In this document: positions 55,328 to 63,849 of the stretch, in pieces | Position numbering within the stretch: the stretch's first letter is position 1 | Layout: every line of letters starts with the position of its first letter | NCBI RefSeq assembly: GCF_902459585.1 | Contig: NZ_CABPSC010000010.1 | Location: 1 to 64,000 of the forward strand | DNA length: 64,000 nt | Direction of reading: 5' to 3' | DNA from: Pandoraea nosoerga | Lineage (GTDB): Bacteria; Pseudomonadota; Gammaproteobacteria; Burkholderiales; Burkholderiaceae | Made by a program: the position numbers and the translations under genes | The notes under the pieces: model-generated | Databases searched by the model: none | What the model was told of the DNA's origin: nothing | What the model saw: only the letters and a program-made list of their open reading frames with translations

Positions 55328-57148
55328 CTACGCCGCGTCCACCGCCTGCGGCGGGTCGGCGCGACTCGTGCGCTGCGCGTCGGCCGCCTCCTCGCGAGCA
55401 CCGCGCAGCGTCATGGTGTGCTGATGAAAGTGCGAGAGTGTGTCGCGATGCGCCACGCTCACCATCGTCGTCGCCGGCAGGCGGGTATGGAGCGCTTCGT
55501 ATACGGCTTGCTCCGTTTCCACGTCGAGTGCGCTGGTCGCTTCGTCGAGGAACAGATAGTCGGGCTTGTGCAGCAACGCGCGCGCCGCGGCCAGGCGCTG
55601 CTGTTCCCCGCCGGAGAGCCGCCGCGCCCAGTGGGCGACGCTCGGCAGGTCGTCCAGATACTGGCCGAGGTTCACGGCGGCGAGCGCGTCGCGGCACTCG
55701 TCGTCGGTAAACGCCTCCGGCGACGACGGGAAGGCCAGCGCGGCCTTGAGCGTGTCGATGGGGAGGTAGCTCTGCTGCGAGAGGAACAGCACGCGCGCGC
55801 CCGCCGGAACGTCCACGCGGCCGGCGCCGAACGGCCACAGGCCCGCCAGCGCGCGCAGCAACGTGCTCTTGCCGCTGCCCGAGCGCCCGCGAATGAGCCA
55901 GCGCGAGCCCGGCGCGAACGCGAACGAGCCCGCGGCGGCGAGCGGCGCGCCGTCCGGCAGCGCGAGCTGGAGGTCCGTCGCCGCATAGGCGGCCGACGAG
56001 AGCGACGCGGACTGCGCGGTGACCACCGAGATACCGCCTTCGCGCGGCGGCGCGTCCACCACGCGCGTGAATTCGCGCAGACGGTTGACGGTGGCCTTCC
56101 ACTCGGCCAGCGTTGCGAAGCTGTTCACGAACCAGGAGAAGCCGTCGCTCACCTGTCCGAACGCGTCGATGATCCGCATGAGCACGCCGAGCGTAAATGC
56201 GCCGGCGAAGTAGCGGGGGGCCGCGGCCATGATCGGGAACACGATGGCGATCTGCCCGTAGATCGAGTTCGCGAAAATCAGGCGCTTGGTCACCACCATG
56301 ATTTGCCACCAGTTCTCGCGCACGGCGCCGAAGGCGGCCTTCAGACGCGAGAGCTCGGCGCCCTCGCCGCGATAGAGCGCGACCTGCTCGGCCGATTCGC
56401 GAAGACGCACGAGCAGGAAACGGAAGTCGGCTTCGACCTGTTGCTGACGATAGCTCAGGCCCACCAGCGGGCGGCCCACCTTGAAGATGAAGAACGAGCC
56501 CACGATCGCGTATAGCGCCGCGACCCAGACCATGTAGCCGGGAATCGTGATGTTCATGCCGCCCAGCGCGAACGACACGGCGCCGGAAATCGTCCAGAGA
56601 ATGGTGACGAACGAGAACAGCGAGACGAGCGTGGTGAGCAGGTCCAGCGAGAGCGACGAGCTGACGAGCGTGCGGATGTCTTCCGAAATACGCTGGTCGG
56701 GGTTGTCCGCGAGATGATCGCGCTCGATGCGGTAGTAAGCCTGCTGCGCAAACCATTTCGTCAGATTGGCGTCGGTGACCCACTGCCGCCACTTGATTTC
56801 CAGCATTTGCCGGAAGTAGGTGCGAAACGTCGCGATGATGATGAAGCTGAACGCAAGCACCGCGAATTCGGCGAGCGACGACTTGAAGACTGGCCAGTCG
56901 CGCTTGTCCAGAGCGTCGTAGAAGCCCGTGTTCCAGGCGTTGAGCCGCACGTTGATGAACACGACCGCGAGGTTCAGCGCGATGACGAGCGCCAGCAGAC
57001 GCCGCCCCTCCCAGCGCTTTTCCGAGACCCAATAGGGCCGGATCAATTGCCAGGCGCCCGGAGCCTTCGGCAGTGACGCGGCAGCGCGGGCGGGGTGAGC
57101 GGCCGGCGGCGTGCCGGCAGGTGTGGGGGACTCGGGCGTGTGGGCCAT
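55328..57148 (-). CDS. ABC transporter, fused membrane/ATPase (YddA/SbmA-like)
   Basis: 606 aa half-transporter: N-terminal SbmA/BacA-like membrane domain (about 48-345; includes RLNAWNTGFYDALDKRDW and NPDQRISEDIRT, both hallmarks of this group), then the ATPase domain with Walker A GRSGSGKST (421-429), LSGGE (511-515) and Walker B YLFLDEATS (531-539). YddA-type proteins resemble peroxisomal ABCD transporters; substrates in bacteria are poorly defined. A 13-bp repeat array lies just upstream. Confidence 0.9.
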   Translation of the reverse strand: MAHTPESPTPAGTPPAAHPARAAASLPKAPGAWQLIRPYWVSEKRWEGRRLLALVIALNLAVVFINVRLNAWNTGFYDALDKRDWPVFKSSLAEFAVLAFSFIIIATFRTYFRQMLEIKWRQWVTDANLTKWFAQQAYYRIERDHLADNPDQRISEDIRTLVSSSLSLDLLTTLVSLFSFVTILWTISGAVSFALGGMNITIPGYMVWVAALYAIVGSFFIFKVGRPLVGLSYRQQQVEADFRFLLVRLRESAEQVALYRGEGAELSRLKAAFGAVRENWWQIMVVTKRLIFANSIYGQIAIVFPIMAAAPRYFAGAFTLGVLMRIIDAFGQVSDGFSWFVNSFATLAEWKATVNRLREFTRVVDAPPREGGISVVTAQSASLSSAAYAATDLQLALPDGAPLAAAGSFAFAPGSRWLIRGRSGSGKSTLLRALAGLWPFGAGRVDVPAGARVLFLSQQSYLPIDTLKAALAFPSSPEAFTDDECRDALAAVNLGQYLDDLPSVAHWARRLSGGEQQRLAAARALLHKPDYLFLDEATSALDVETEQAVYEALHTRLPATTMVSVAHRDTLSHFHQHTMTLRGAREEAADAQRTSRADPPQAVDAA

Positions 57149-57181
57149 GATCGTCTGGCGGCGCGGCCGCTGTGATGCAAC

Positions 57182-57259
57182 GTGTTATGGGGCGGTGTTA
57201 TGGGGTTGTGTTATGGGGTGGTGCCATGCGGTCGTGCCATGCGGTCGTGCTATGGCGGG
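57182..57259. repeat. Six-copy 13-bp minisatellite
   Basis: Six contiguous 13-bp units starting at 57182, 57195, 57208, 57221, 57234 and 57247. Units 1-3 are GTGTTATGGGG plus two variable bases, units 4-5 are identical GTGCCATGCGGTC, unit 6 is GTGCTATGGCGGG. It sits 34 bp upstream of the ABC transporter start, in its likely promoter or leader. Confidence 0.9.
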
Positions 57260-57471
57260 CACGCGGCGGCGATCGCGCGGGCGTGGGGCAAACGCCTGCG
57301 CGTGCGCCGCTGTCCGACGGTCGGTTTGACCGGCGCGTTAGATGATGCGTTGCACGAATTCCGGCCCGAAACCCGCGTGTCGTCGAAATTCAGTTTACGC
57401 ACTGTTACAACGGTCCGGGGATTCGTCAAAAAACGAGACGCGACGAGCGTGCAACCGCCCGGGAGGCCAGC

Positions 57472-57501
57472 TTGCACGGGCGTCGGCATCTATGTTGTAA
57501 T
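57472..57501 (+). promoter_or_regulatory. Promoter of the thi operon
   Basis: TTGCAC (57472-57477), 18-bp spacer, TGTAAT (57496-57501); the predicted start near 57508 is immediately before the riboswitch. Confidence 0.6.
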
Positions 57502-57513
57502 GACTGCGGGCGA

Positions 57514-57622
57514 AACAGGGGTGCTCCGTACCGAACGCGGGTGTGAACCATGCGTGACGAGTGGCACGGGGCTGAGAGAGACCCTTTGCACCCGACCCGG
57601 GTAATACCGGCGTGGGAAGTTT
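57514..57622 (+). promoter_or_regulatory. TPP (THI-box) riboswitch
   Basis: Contains the two conserved THI-box blocks: GGGGCTGAGAGAGACCC (pyrimidine-binding arm) and CCCGGGTAATACCGGCGTGG (pyrophosphate arm). An extended P3 region lies between 57525 and 57565. The thiamine genes thiO-thiS-thiG-thiE follow. Binding of thiamine pyrophosphate is expected to turn the operon off. Confidence 0.95.
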
Positions 57623-57661
57623 CCGACTCCTCCAGTGGGGTAAGGTGTCCAACACCGTTTC

Positions 57662-57724
57662 GTCCTTTTGCTTTCATGAGGAAAGGACCCCATGCGCTGC
57701 CTTTCGCAAGTCCCTGCGATTTTT
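57662..57724 (+). promoter_or_regulatory. Probable expression platform of the TPP riboswitch
   Basis: Two small hairpins: GTCCTTT/AAAGGAC (57662-57688) and TCGCA/TGCGA (57704-57719), the latter followed by TTTTT (57720-57724). The second looks like a weak terminator; control could be by premature termination or by folding that hides the thiO start 57 bp on. Confidence 0.4.
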
Positions 57725-57780
57725 CCTTCGGATTGTCCTGAGTGCGTGTGCGCCGTGACGGCTCGCGCGGCGGTGCGCGT

Positions 57781-58905
57781 ATGAGCGCTTCGACTCCCGA
57801 CGTCGCGGTGCTCGGCGGCGGCCTGGCCGGCCGTCTGCTCGCCTGGCAACTGGTTCGCACGGGCGCGCGCGTGGCGCTCTACGAGCGAGGCGGCGCGGAC
57901 GGGGCTTCGGCCGCCGGCTGGGTGGCCGCCGCCATGCTCGCGCCGCTGGCCGAAGCCGCCGTGGCCGAACCGAGCATCGTCGCGATGGGCGCCGCGGGCC
58001 TCGGGCGCTGGCCCTCGCTGATGGACGGCCTGCCCGAACCGGTGTTCTTCCAGCGCAACGGCACGCTTGTCGTCTGGCATCAGCCCGACCGCGCGGAAGC
58101 GGTGATGTTCGATCGACGCATGCGCGCCAACGCGCCGCCCGAGCTGCTGCGCGGCGGGGTGGAGCGGGTGTCGGGCGCGCAATTGGGCGAGGTGGAGCCG
58201 GCGCTCGCGGGGCGTTTTCAGGAAGGCTGGCTGCTGCCCAACGAGGGGCAGCTCGACAACCGTCAATTGTTGCGCGCGCTGGCGGCCGGCTTGGCGAAGG
58301 CGGGCGCCGTGCTGCACTGGCACACCGAAATCGGAGAGGGCGCCTATCCGGAGGCCGGTCTCGTCATCGACTGTCGCGGCCTGGGCGCGCGTGGCGCGCT
58401 CCCGCAATTGCGCGGCGTGCGCGGCGAAGTCGTGCGCATCCACGCGCCGGGTATCGGTCTGCGCCGCCCGGTGCGCCTGCTGCACCCGCGCTATCCGATC
58501 TACATCGCGCCGAAGGAAAACGATCTGTACGTGATCGGTGCGACCGAACTCGAGTCGGAGGACATGTCGCCAATGACGGTGCGCTCGGCGCTCGAGCTGC
58601 TGTCGGCGGCGCACTCGCTGAACCCGGCGTTCGGCGAGGCGCGCATTGTGGAGCTGAACGTCAATTGCCGGCCGGCGCTGCCCGATCATCTGCCGCGCGT
58701 GCAATGGGACGGCAAGCGGCTGCTGCGTGTGAACGGCCTGTATCGCCACGGCTATCTGCTCGCGCCGGCGGTGACGGGCGAGGCGTGCGCGCTCGCGCAG
58801 GCATTGATGCAAACGACGGACGCGCCAACGGGAACGGGGCACGCGTTCGACTGGGAGACGTGGCGAGCGAGCCGGCCGTGGCCGGATCTGTTCCGCCGGG
58901 CATGA
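57781..58905 (+). CDS. thiO: FAD-dependent glycine oxidase-like enzyme ThiO
   Basis: Flavoprotein that oxidises glycine to the imine used for the thiazole ring of thiamine. 374 aa from MSASTPDVAVLGGG; an in-frame GTG 39 nt upstream is possible, and neither has a strong ribosome-binding site. FAD loop GGGLAG (12-17), GWVAAAMLAPLAEAAV after it, IDCRGLGARG and the C-terminal LYRHGYLLAPAVTGEACALA. First gene of the TPP-riboswitch operon. Confidence 0.93.
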   Translation: MSASTPDVAVLGGGLAGRLLAWQLVRTGARVALYERGGADGASAAGWVAAAMLAPLAEAAVAEPSIVAMGAAGLGRWPSLMDGLPEPVFFQRNGTLVVWHQPDRAEAVMFDRRMRANAPPELLRGGVERVSGAQLGEVEPALAGRFQEGWLLPNEGQLDNRQLLRALAAGLAKAGAVLHWHTEIGEGAYPEAGLVIDCRGLGARGALPQLRGVRGEVVRIHAPGIGLRRPVRLLHPRYPIYIAPKENDLYVIGATELESEDMSPMTVRSALELLSAAHSLNPAFGEARIVELNVNCRPALPDHLPRVQWDGKRLLRVNGLYRHGYLLAPAVTGEACALAQALMQTTDAPTGTGHAFDWETWRASRPWPDLFRRA

Positions 58906-58921
58906 GAGGGAGCGGTACACG

Positions 58922-59119
58922 ATGGACATCCACATCAATCAACAGACACTGAGCGTGGCCGAGACGGCGACGCTGGCCGAGGCGCTGGCCGCCTACGGCG
59001 CCAGGCCGCCGTTCGCCGCGGCGGTCAACGGGCAATTCGTGCCCAAGACGCAATACGCCGCGCACGCGCTCGCGCACGGCGACAGGATCGATGTCGTGCA
59101 ACCGGTGGCCGGAGGCTGA
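58922..59119 (+). CDS. thiS: Sulfur carrier protein ThiS
   Basis: Ubiquitin-like 65-aa protein whose C-terminal Gly-Gly (PVAGG) is adenylated and thiocarboxylated to give sulfur to the thiazole. Beta-grasp fold pattern: [22 protein letters not shown] and [15 protein letters not shown]. Between thiO (16 bp gap) and thiG (1 bp gap). Confidence 0.95.
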   Translation: MDIHINQQTLSVAETATLAEALAAYGARPPFAAAVNGQFVPKTQYAAHALAHGDRIDVVQPVAGG

Positions 59120-59120
59120 G

Positions 59121-59966
59121 ATGAACGCATTCACGGAATCGGCCAACGTGGCCGCGGGCAGCGTGCGCGACGCTCTCACGCTGTACGACACTCGCTTTGG
59201 CAGCCGCTTTTTGCTCGGCACGGCGCGCTACCCGTCGCTGCAGGCGCTCAACGACTCGATCGACGCCGCCCGGCCGGGCATGGTGACGGTGGCGCTGCGT
59301 CGCCAGCTCTCGGGCGCCGGCGCGCAGGCCTCGGAAGGCCATTTCTGGGAGACGCTGCGGCGCCTGGCCGTGCCGGTGCTGCCCAATACCGCCGGCTGCC
59401 ACTCGGTGCAGGAGGCGGTGACGACCGCGCAGATGGCGCGCGAAGTCTTCGAGACCGACTGGATCAAGCTCGAGCTGATCGGCGACGACTACACGTTGCA
59501 GCCTGACCCGTTCGGTTTGGTGACGGCCGCCGAGCAACTGATCCGCGACGGCTTCAAGGTGCTGCCGTACTGCACGGAGGATCTGGTGTTGTGCCGCCGG
59601 CTGCTCGACGTGGGCTGCCAGGCGCTCATGCCGTGGGGCGCGCCGATCGGCACGGGCAAGGGCGTGATCAATCCCTACGGACTACGCCTGCTGCGTGACC
59701 GTCTGCCGGACACCCCGCTCATCGTCGACGCCGGCCTGGGCTTGCCGTCGCACGCCTGCCAGGTCATGGAATGGGGCTTCGACGGCGTGCTGCTCAATAC
59801 CGCCGTGGCGCTCGCCGCGCAGCCGGTGGAGATGGCCGGCGCGTTTGCCGCCGCGATCAGGGCCGGGCGCGCGGCGTGGCTCGCCGGGCCGATGGCCGAG
59901 CGCGAGAGCGCGCAAGCGAGCACGCCGGTCGTCGGCGTGCCATTCTGGCACCAGACGAGCGCATGA
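59121..59966 (+). CDS. thiG: Thiazole synthase
   Basis: TIM-barrel enzyme joining deoxyxylulose phosphate, imine and ThiS sulfur into the thiazole phosphate. 281 aa from [18 protein letters not shown] lies 7 nt upstream, inside thiS. Schiff-base lysine K116 ([17 protein letters not shown]); phosphate-binding loops [13 protein letters not shown] and [29 protein letters not shown]. Typical. Confidence 0.96.
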   Translation: MNAFTESANVAAGSVRDALTLYDTRFGSRFLLGTARYPSLQALNDSIDAARPGMVTVALRRQLSGAGAQASEGHFWETLRRLAVPVLPNTAGCHSVQEAVTTAQMAREVFETDWIKLELIGDDYTLQPDPFGLVTAAEQLIRDGFKVLPYCTEDLVLCRRLLDVGCQALMPWGAPIGTGKGVINPYGLRLLRDRLPDTPLIVDAGLGLPSHACQVMEWGFDGVLLNTAVALAAQPVEMAGAFAAAIRAGRAAWLAGPMAERESAQASTPVVGVPFWHQTSA

Positions 59967-60030
59967 CGCCGGCTGCGGGCTTGCCCGCAGCCCACCCGAC
60001 ACCCTTCCATCCGTCGAACGAGGATTTTCA

Positions 60031-61227
60031 ATGACGACGCCCGCCCGCGCCGCCAGGCTTTCGCATGTGCAATGGCTGCCGGCCGGCGCGCCAGCCGCAA
60101 CGGCGTGGCAGCAAGCCGCCGGCGCGATTCGGGCGCGCCTTGCCCCGTGGCCGGCCACCGCGGACGATGGCGCACCGTCGTGGCGCCTGCATGTCGAGCC
60201 GCCCGCGCACGCCGGCCAGGGAGATGTGGTCCGGCTGTCGGCGGCGTCGACACACGAGGCGGGCGCCGCGTCGTTGCAGATCGACGCGTGGCGCGCCGCG
60301 GGTGCCGTGGTGCTCGTCACCCGCGCGACGGTGCCGGGGCACGCCGAAGATGCCCTGTACACGCCGGACGCTGTCTATCGCATCGCCGGTGTCGACGATC
60401 CGGCGTTCTTCCCGGCCTTCGCGGCGTTTCTCGACTGCGGCTTCGCGCCGCACGACGCCCTGGTGCTGGGACGCGCCTGGCGCAGCGACGGCAGCCACGC
60501 CCGCGCCGAGGACGCGGCCGCGCTCGGCGAATGGCCGACGGTCTTGGAGACGTTCCCCACGGTCCTCGGTCAGGCGCCGTCACCCGGACGCTTCCCGGCG
60601 TGCCCGCCGCGTCTCGGGCTGTATCCCGTACTGCCGGATGCCGGGTGGTGCGAGCGCATGGCCGACCTGCAGGTCGGCACGGTGCAGTTGCGGATCAAGG
60701 ATCCCGCGCATCCGGGACTGCGCGAGCAGATCGCGCGGGTGGTGAGGGCCGCCGAGCGCGTTTCGCGCGACGGCGCCTGGTTCATCAACGACCACTGGCG
60801 CGAAGCCGCGCAGGCCGGGGCCTACGGCGTGCATCTGGGGCAAGAGGACATGGCCGCGCTCTCGGCCGATGAAGTCGCGGCATTGCACGCGAGCGGCATG
60901 CGGCTTGGCATCAGCACGCACGGCTATTATGAAATTCTCGCGGCGCACCATTTCCGGCCAAGCTATCTCGCCGTCGGGGCTGTGTTTCCGACCACGACCA
61001 AGGTGATTGCCACCGCGCCGCAGGGGCTGGCGAAGCTCGCGCGCTATGTGAAGCTGGTGGCGCCCCATTACCCGCTCGTTGCCATCGGCGGCATCGATGC
61101 CGGCAACCTGCCTCGCGTGCTCGATACCGGGGTGGGATCTGCCGCCGTCGTGCGCGCCGTGACGCAGGCCGCGGACGTGGCCGCCGCGGTGCAGGGCATG
61201 CAACGCGAGTTCGCGATGCGCGCCTGA
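60031..61227 (+). CDS. thiE: Thiamine phosphate synthase with extra N-terminal domain
   Basis: Couples thiazole phosphate and HMP pyrophosphate to thiamine phosphate. 398 aa, against about 210 for a plain ThiE. The C-terminal ~205 residues are a complete ThiE barrel: GLYPVLPD, VQLRIKD, FINDHWREAAQAGAYGVHLGQED, ISTHGYYEI, GAVFPTTTK and VAIGGIDAGNL. The N-terminal ~190 residues have no catalytic motif I recognise; FAAFLDCGFAPHDALVLGRAW faintly recalls the end of the ThiD kinase fold, suggesting a degenerate ThiD-like domain. Last gene of the operon. Confidence 0.93.
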   Translation: MTTPARAARLSHVQWLPAGAPAATAWQQAAGAIRARLAPWPATADDGAPSWRLHVEPPAHAGQGDVVRLSAASTHEAGAASLQIDAWRAAGAVVLVTRATVPGHAEDALYTPDAVYRIAGVDDPAFFPAFAAFLDCGFAPHDALVLGRAWRSDGSHARAEDAAALGEWPTVLETFPTVLGQAPSPGRFPACPPRLGLYPVLPDAGWCERMADLQVGTVQLRIKDPAHPGLREQIARVVRAAERVSRDGAWFINDHWREAAQAGAYGVHLGQEDMAALSADEVAALHASGMRLGISTHGYYEILAAHHFRPSYLAVGAVFPTTTKVIATAPQGLAKLARYVKLVAPHYPLVAIGGIDAGNLPRVLDTGVGSAAVVRAVTQAADVAAAVQGMQREFAMRA

Positions 61228-61275
61228 GGAAGACTTGCGCAGGGCGCGCGGGGGGGCGGGGGTGGCGGTGGAGCC

Positions 61276-61953
61276 TTACAGGCGACGCGTCATGAAGACC
61301 GCGCCGTCGCCATAACCGGCGAGCTTGGCGGCGATGAGTGGGGAGACGTCCGTCGCCACGGCATAGCCGAAGCGCGCCCAGAAACCCTGCGATTGCTGCA
61401 CCGCAACGAGTGCGGACACCTGCAGGCCCAATCCCCGCGCCGATTCGAGCGCGGCCGCATAGAGGCGGCTGGCGACGCCGGCGGCGCGCGTGCGCGGCGC
61501 GAGCGCCATGTCGTGCACGTACCAGCAGTCGGGCGCGTCGGGCAGCGTGTCGAGCACGGTATCGAGCGGCGGCGGCGCTGCGATCTGCCATGGATGTGTG
61601 AATAGATAGCCGGCCACACGCGAGCGTTCGGCGTTTGAGGTTGCCGCGCGGGCTGGCGCGTGCCTCGCGTCGACGTTCGCCAACGCCATGACGTCCATGG
61701 CGTCTGTAGTGACCCAGCACGTTGCGGGAGAGAGATGCAGGCGGGAGGCAAGCGCCGCTTCCGATTCGAGCATGGCGCTCCCGTAGGCCTGCGCCTGCAC
61801 GGACAGCACCTCGGGAAGATCGTCGGGCCGCATCGGACGGATCTGAAACGTCCGGGCTTCGTCAGCGGGAGGACGCCGGCCGTCGCCCGGCAAGGGCCGA
61901 ACGGATGGAAGGGGCCGCAAGGGCAAGGGAGGGAAGCGTTTGGCGGCGGACAT
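61276..61953 (-). CDS. GNAT-family N-acetyltransferase
   Basis: 225 aa. An acetyl-CoA fold from about 37 on: IRPMRPDDLPEVLSVQAQAYG, then WYVHDMALAPRTRAAGVASRLYAAALESARGLG with the pyrophosphate-binding loop RTRAAGVA, and a C-terminal AVQQSQGFWARFGYAV. The first ~35 residues are Pro/Arg-rich and may not be translated (an internal start is possible). Convergent with thiE. Substrate unknown. Confidence 0.88.
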   Translation of the reverse strand: MSAAKRFPPLPLRPLPSVRPLPGDGRRPPADEARTFQIRPMRPDDLPEVLSVQAQAYGSAMLESEAALASRLHLSPATCWVTTDAMDVMALANVDARHAPARAATSNAERSRVAGYLFTHPWQIAAPPPLDTVLDTLPDAPDCWYVHDMALAPRTRAAGVASRLYAAALESARGLGLQVSALVAVQQSQGFWARFGYAVATDVSPLIAAKLAGYGDGAVFMTRRL

Positions 61954-62173
61954 CCGGCTCGACAGGTTGTTGCGTCAAGCGGAATATTGTAGCAACGGCG
62001 CAACACCGCTGCCGCCACCGCCGGTAAGTCCTTGCCGCGGCTGGCATTTTGTCCGTTGCATTGACCGGAACGCGGCGCCGTCGATCCGCGAAGGCCCTGT
62101 AAAATGCCGCCGGACGTTGCCCATACTCGCGCCGGCGAGCCGCCCGTGCGCGGCATCGATCGGCATTCCCCCC

Positions 62174-62179
62174 TATAAT
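62174..62179 (+). promoter_or_regulatory. -10 box of the mla operon
   Basis: Consensus TATAAT, 33 bp before the mlaF GTG; no clear -35 at the expected distance. The resulting leader would be only about 27 nt. Confidence 0.5.
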
Positions 62180-62212
62180 TGGCGTTTTGCGCCGCACTAT
62201 AAGACCCGAAAC

Positions 62213-63031
62213 GTGCCTACCCCGAACCCGGAAAATCTGCTCGAATTGCGCGACGTCAGCTTCGGTTATGGCGAACGACTCGTGCTCTCCGGGTTGAATA
62301 TGCGGTTTCCCCGCGGCAAGGTGATTGCGGTCATGGGCGGCTCCGGCTGCGGCAAGACGACCGTGCTGCGTCTGATCGGCGGACTCGTGCATGCGAGCCG
62401 CGGCACGGTCGATTTCGACGGCACGGACGTGTCCACGCTCGATCGCGACGGCTGGTTCCGGTTGCGCCGTCGCATGGGCATGCTGTTCCAGTTCGGCGCG
62501 CTGTTTACCGACATGACGGTGTTCGACAACGTGGCGTTTCCGCTGCGCGAGCACACCCGACTGGATGAGTCGCTCATACGCGATCTGGTGCTCATGAAGC
62601 TCAACGCCGTGGGTCTGCGGGGGGCGCGCGACATGAAGCCGGCCGAGATTTCGGGCGGCATGGCGCGTCGCGTAGCGCTTGCGCGCACGATCGCGCTCGA
62701 TCCCGATCTCGTCATGTACGACGAGCCGTTTACCGGGTTGGATCCGATCTCGATGGGCATCACCGCGAACCTGATCCGCAAGCTCAACGACGCGCTCGGC
62801 GCTACCTCGATCATCGTCTCGCACGACGTGGCGGAGACCTTCGCCATCGCCGACTACATCTATTTCATCAGTGAAGGCCGCATCGCCGCCGAGGGTACGC
62901 CCGACGCGCTGCGCGCCTCGACCGACCCCACGGTGCGCCAGTTCATCGAGGCGCAGCCGGACGGGCCCGTGAAATTCCAGTATCCCGCGCCGCCGCTCGC
63001 GGAAGACTTCGGCATCGGAGCGCGTGCATGA
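62213..63031 (+). CDS. mlaF: Phospholipid ABC transporter ATPase MlaF
   Basis: ATPase of the MlaFEDB complex that keeps phospholipids out of the outer-membrane outer leaflet. 272 aa, GTG start (MPTPNPENLLELRDV) with a weak ribosome-binding site. Walker A GGSGCGKTT (42-50), signature ISGGMARRVALART, Walker B LVMYDEPFTGLDP, H-loop IIVSHD. The C-terminal extension ending AEDFGIGARA is typical. Overlaps mlaE (ATGA). Confidence 0.95.
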   Translation: MPTPNPENLLELRDVSFGYGERLVLSGLNMRFPRGKVIAVMGGSGCGKTTVLRLIGGLVHASRGTVDFDGTDVSTLDRDGWFRLRRRMGMLFQFGALFTDMTVFDNVAFPLREHTRLDESLIRDLVLMKLNAVGLRGARDMKPAEISGGMARRVALARTIALDPDLVMYDEPFTGLDPISMGITANLIRKLNDALGATSIIVSHDVAETFAIADYIYFISEGRIAAEGTPDALRASTDPTVRQFIEAQPDGPVKFQYPAPPLAEDFGIGARA

Positions 63032-63795
63032 TCACCACTATCGGCAGTTTCGTTCGCGGCCACGTGGAGCGCCTGGGATACGGCGCCCGCATGTTCCTGC
63101 GCATGCTCGCGTCGAGCGCGGCGCTGCTGCGCCGTCCGCGGCTCGTGACCGACCAGATTCATTTCGTCGGCAACTATTCGTTCGTCATCATTGCGGTCTC
63201 GGGGCTGTTCGTCGGCTTCGTGCTGGGGCTGCAAGGCTATTACACGCTCAACAAGTACGGCTCGGAACAGGCGCTCGGCCTGCTGGTGGCACTCTCGCTC
63301 GTGCGCGAGCTCGGACCGGTGGTCACGGCGCTGCTGTTTGCCGGCCGCGCGGGTACGTCGCTTACCGCGGAGATCGGCCTGATGAAGGCCGGCGAGCAAC
63401 TGACCGCGATGGAGATGATGGCCATCGACCCGATCGCGCGCGTCGTGGCGCCGCGCTTCTGGGCGGGCGTGATCGCCATGCCGATCCTCGCGGCGATCTT
63501 CTCGGCGGTGGGCATCTTCGGCGGTTATCTCGTGGGCGTGCAACTCATCGGCGTGGATTCCGGCGCGTTCTGGTCGCAGATGCAAGGCGGCGTGGACGTC
63601 TGGTCGGACGTCGCCAACGGCGTGGTCAAGAGCCTCGTGTTCGGTATCGCCGTCACGTATATCGCGCTGTATCAGGGATTCGAGGCACAGCCGACGCCGG
63701 AGGGCGTCTCGCGTGCGACCACACGCACGGTCGTGCAAGCGTCGCTTGCCGTGCTCGGTCTCGACTTCCTGCTCACGGCCCTGATGTTCAGCTAA
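63028..63795 (+). CDS. mlaE: Phospholipid ABC transporter permease MlaE
   Basis: Inner-membrane permease of the Mla system. 255 aa, overlapping mlaF by 4 nt. Characteristic segments: FVGNYSFVIIAVSGLFVGFVLGLQGYYTL, LVRELGPVVTALLFAGRAGTSLTAEIGLMKAGEQL (coupling helix region) and AIDPIARVVAPRFWAG. Intact and typical. Confidence 0.96.
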   Translation: MITTIGSFVRGHVERLGYGARMFLRMLASSAALLRRPRLVTDQIHFVGNYSFVIIAVSGLFVGFVLGLQGYYTLNKYGSEQALGLLVALSLVRELGPVVTALLFAGRAGTSLTAEIGLMKAGEQLTAMEMMAIDPIARVVAPRFWAGVIAMPILAAIFSAVGIFGGYLVGVQLIGVDSGAFWSQMQGGVDVWSDVANGVVKSLVFGIAVTYIALYQGFEAQPTPEGVSRATTRTVVQASLAVLGLDFLLTALMFS

Positions 63796-63849
63796 CGGGC
63801 CGGCTTGCCTGCCAACCTTATCGACAGACCGTTTGCGCACACTGACACA

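Larger units (their letters stand above)
57149..57780. other. Intergenic region between ABC transporter and thiO (632 bp)
   Basis: Holds a 13-bp minisatellite (57182-57259), a stretch with no clear feature (57260-57471), the thi promoter (57472-57501), the TPP riboswitch (57514-57622) and a downstream platform with two hairpins up to the thiO start. Short open frames across the riboswitch are not credible genes. Confidence 0.75.

Noticed and set aside
57550-57741. 63-codon frame inside the thi leader
   Set aside because: Lies across the conserved TPP riboswitch core, has no ribosome-binding site, and its composition follows the RNA structure.
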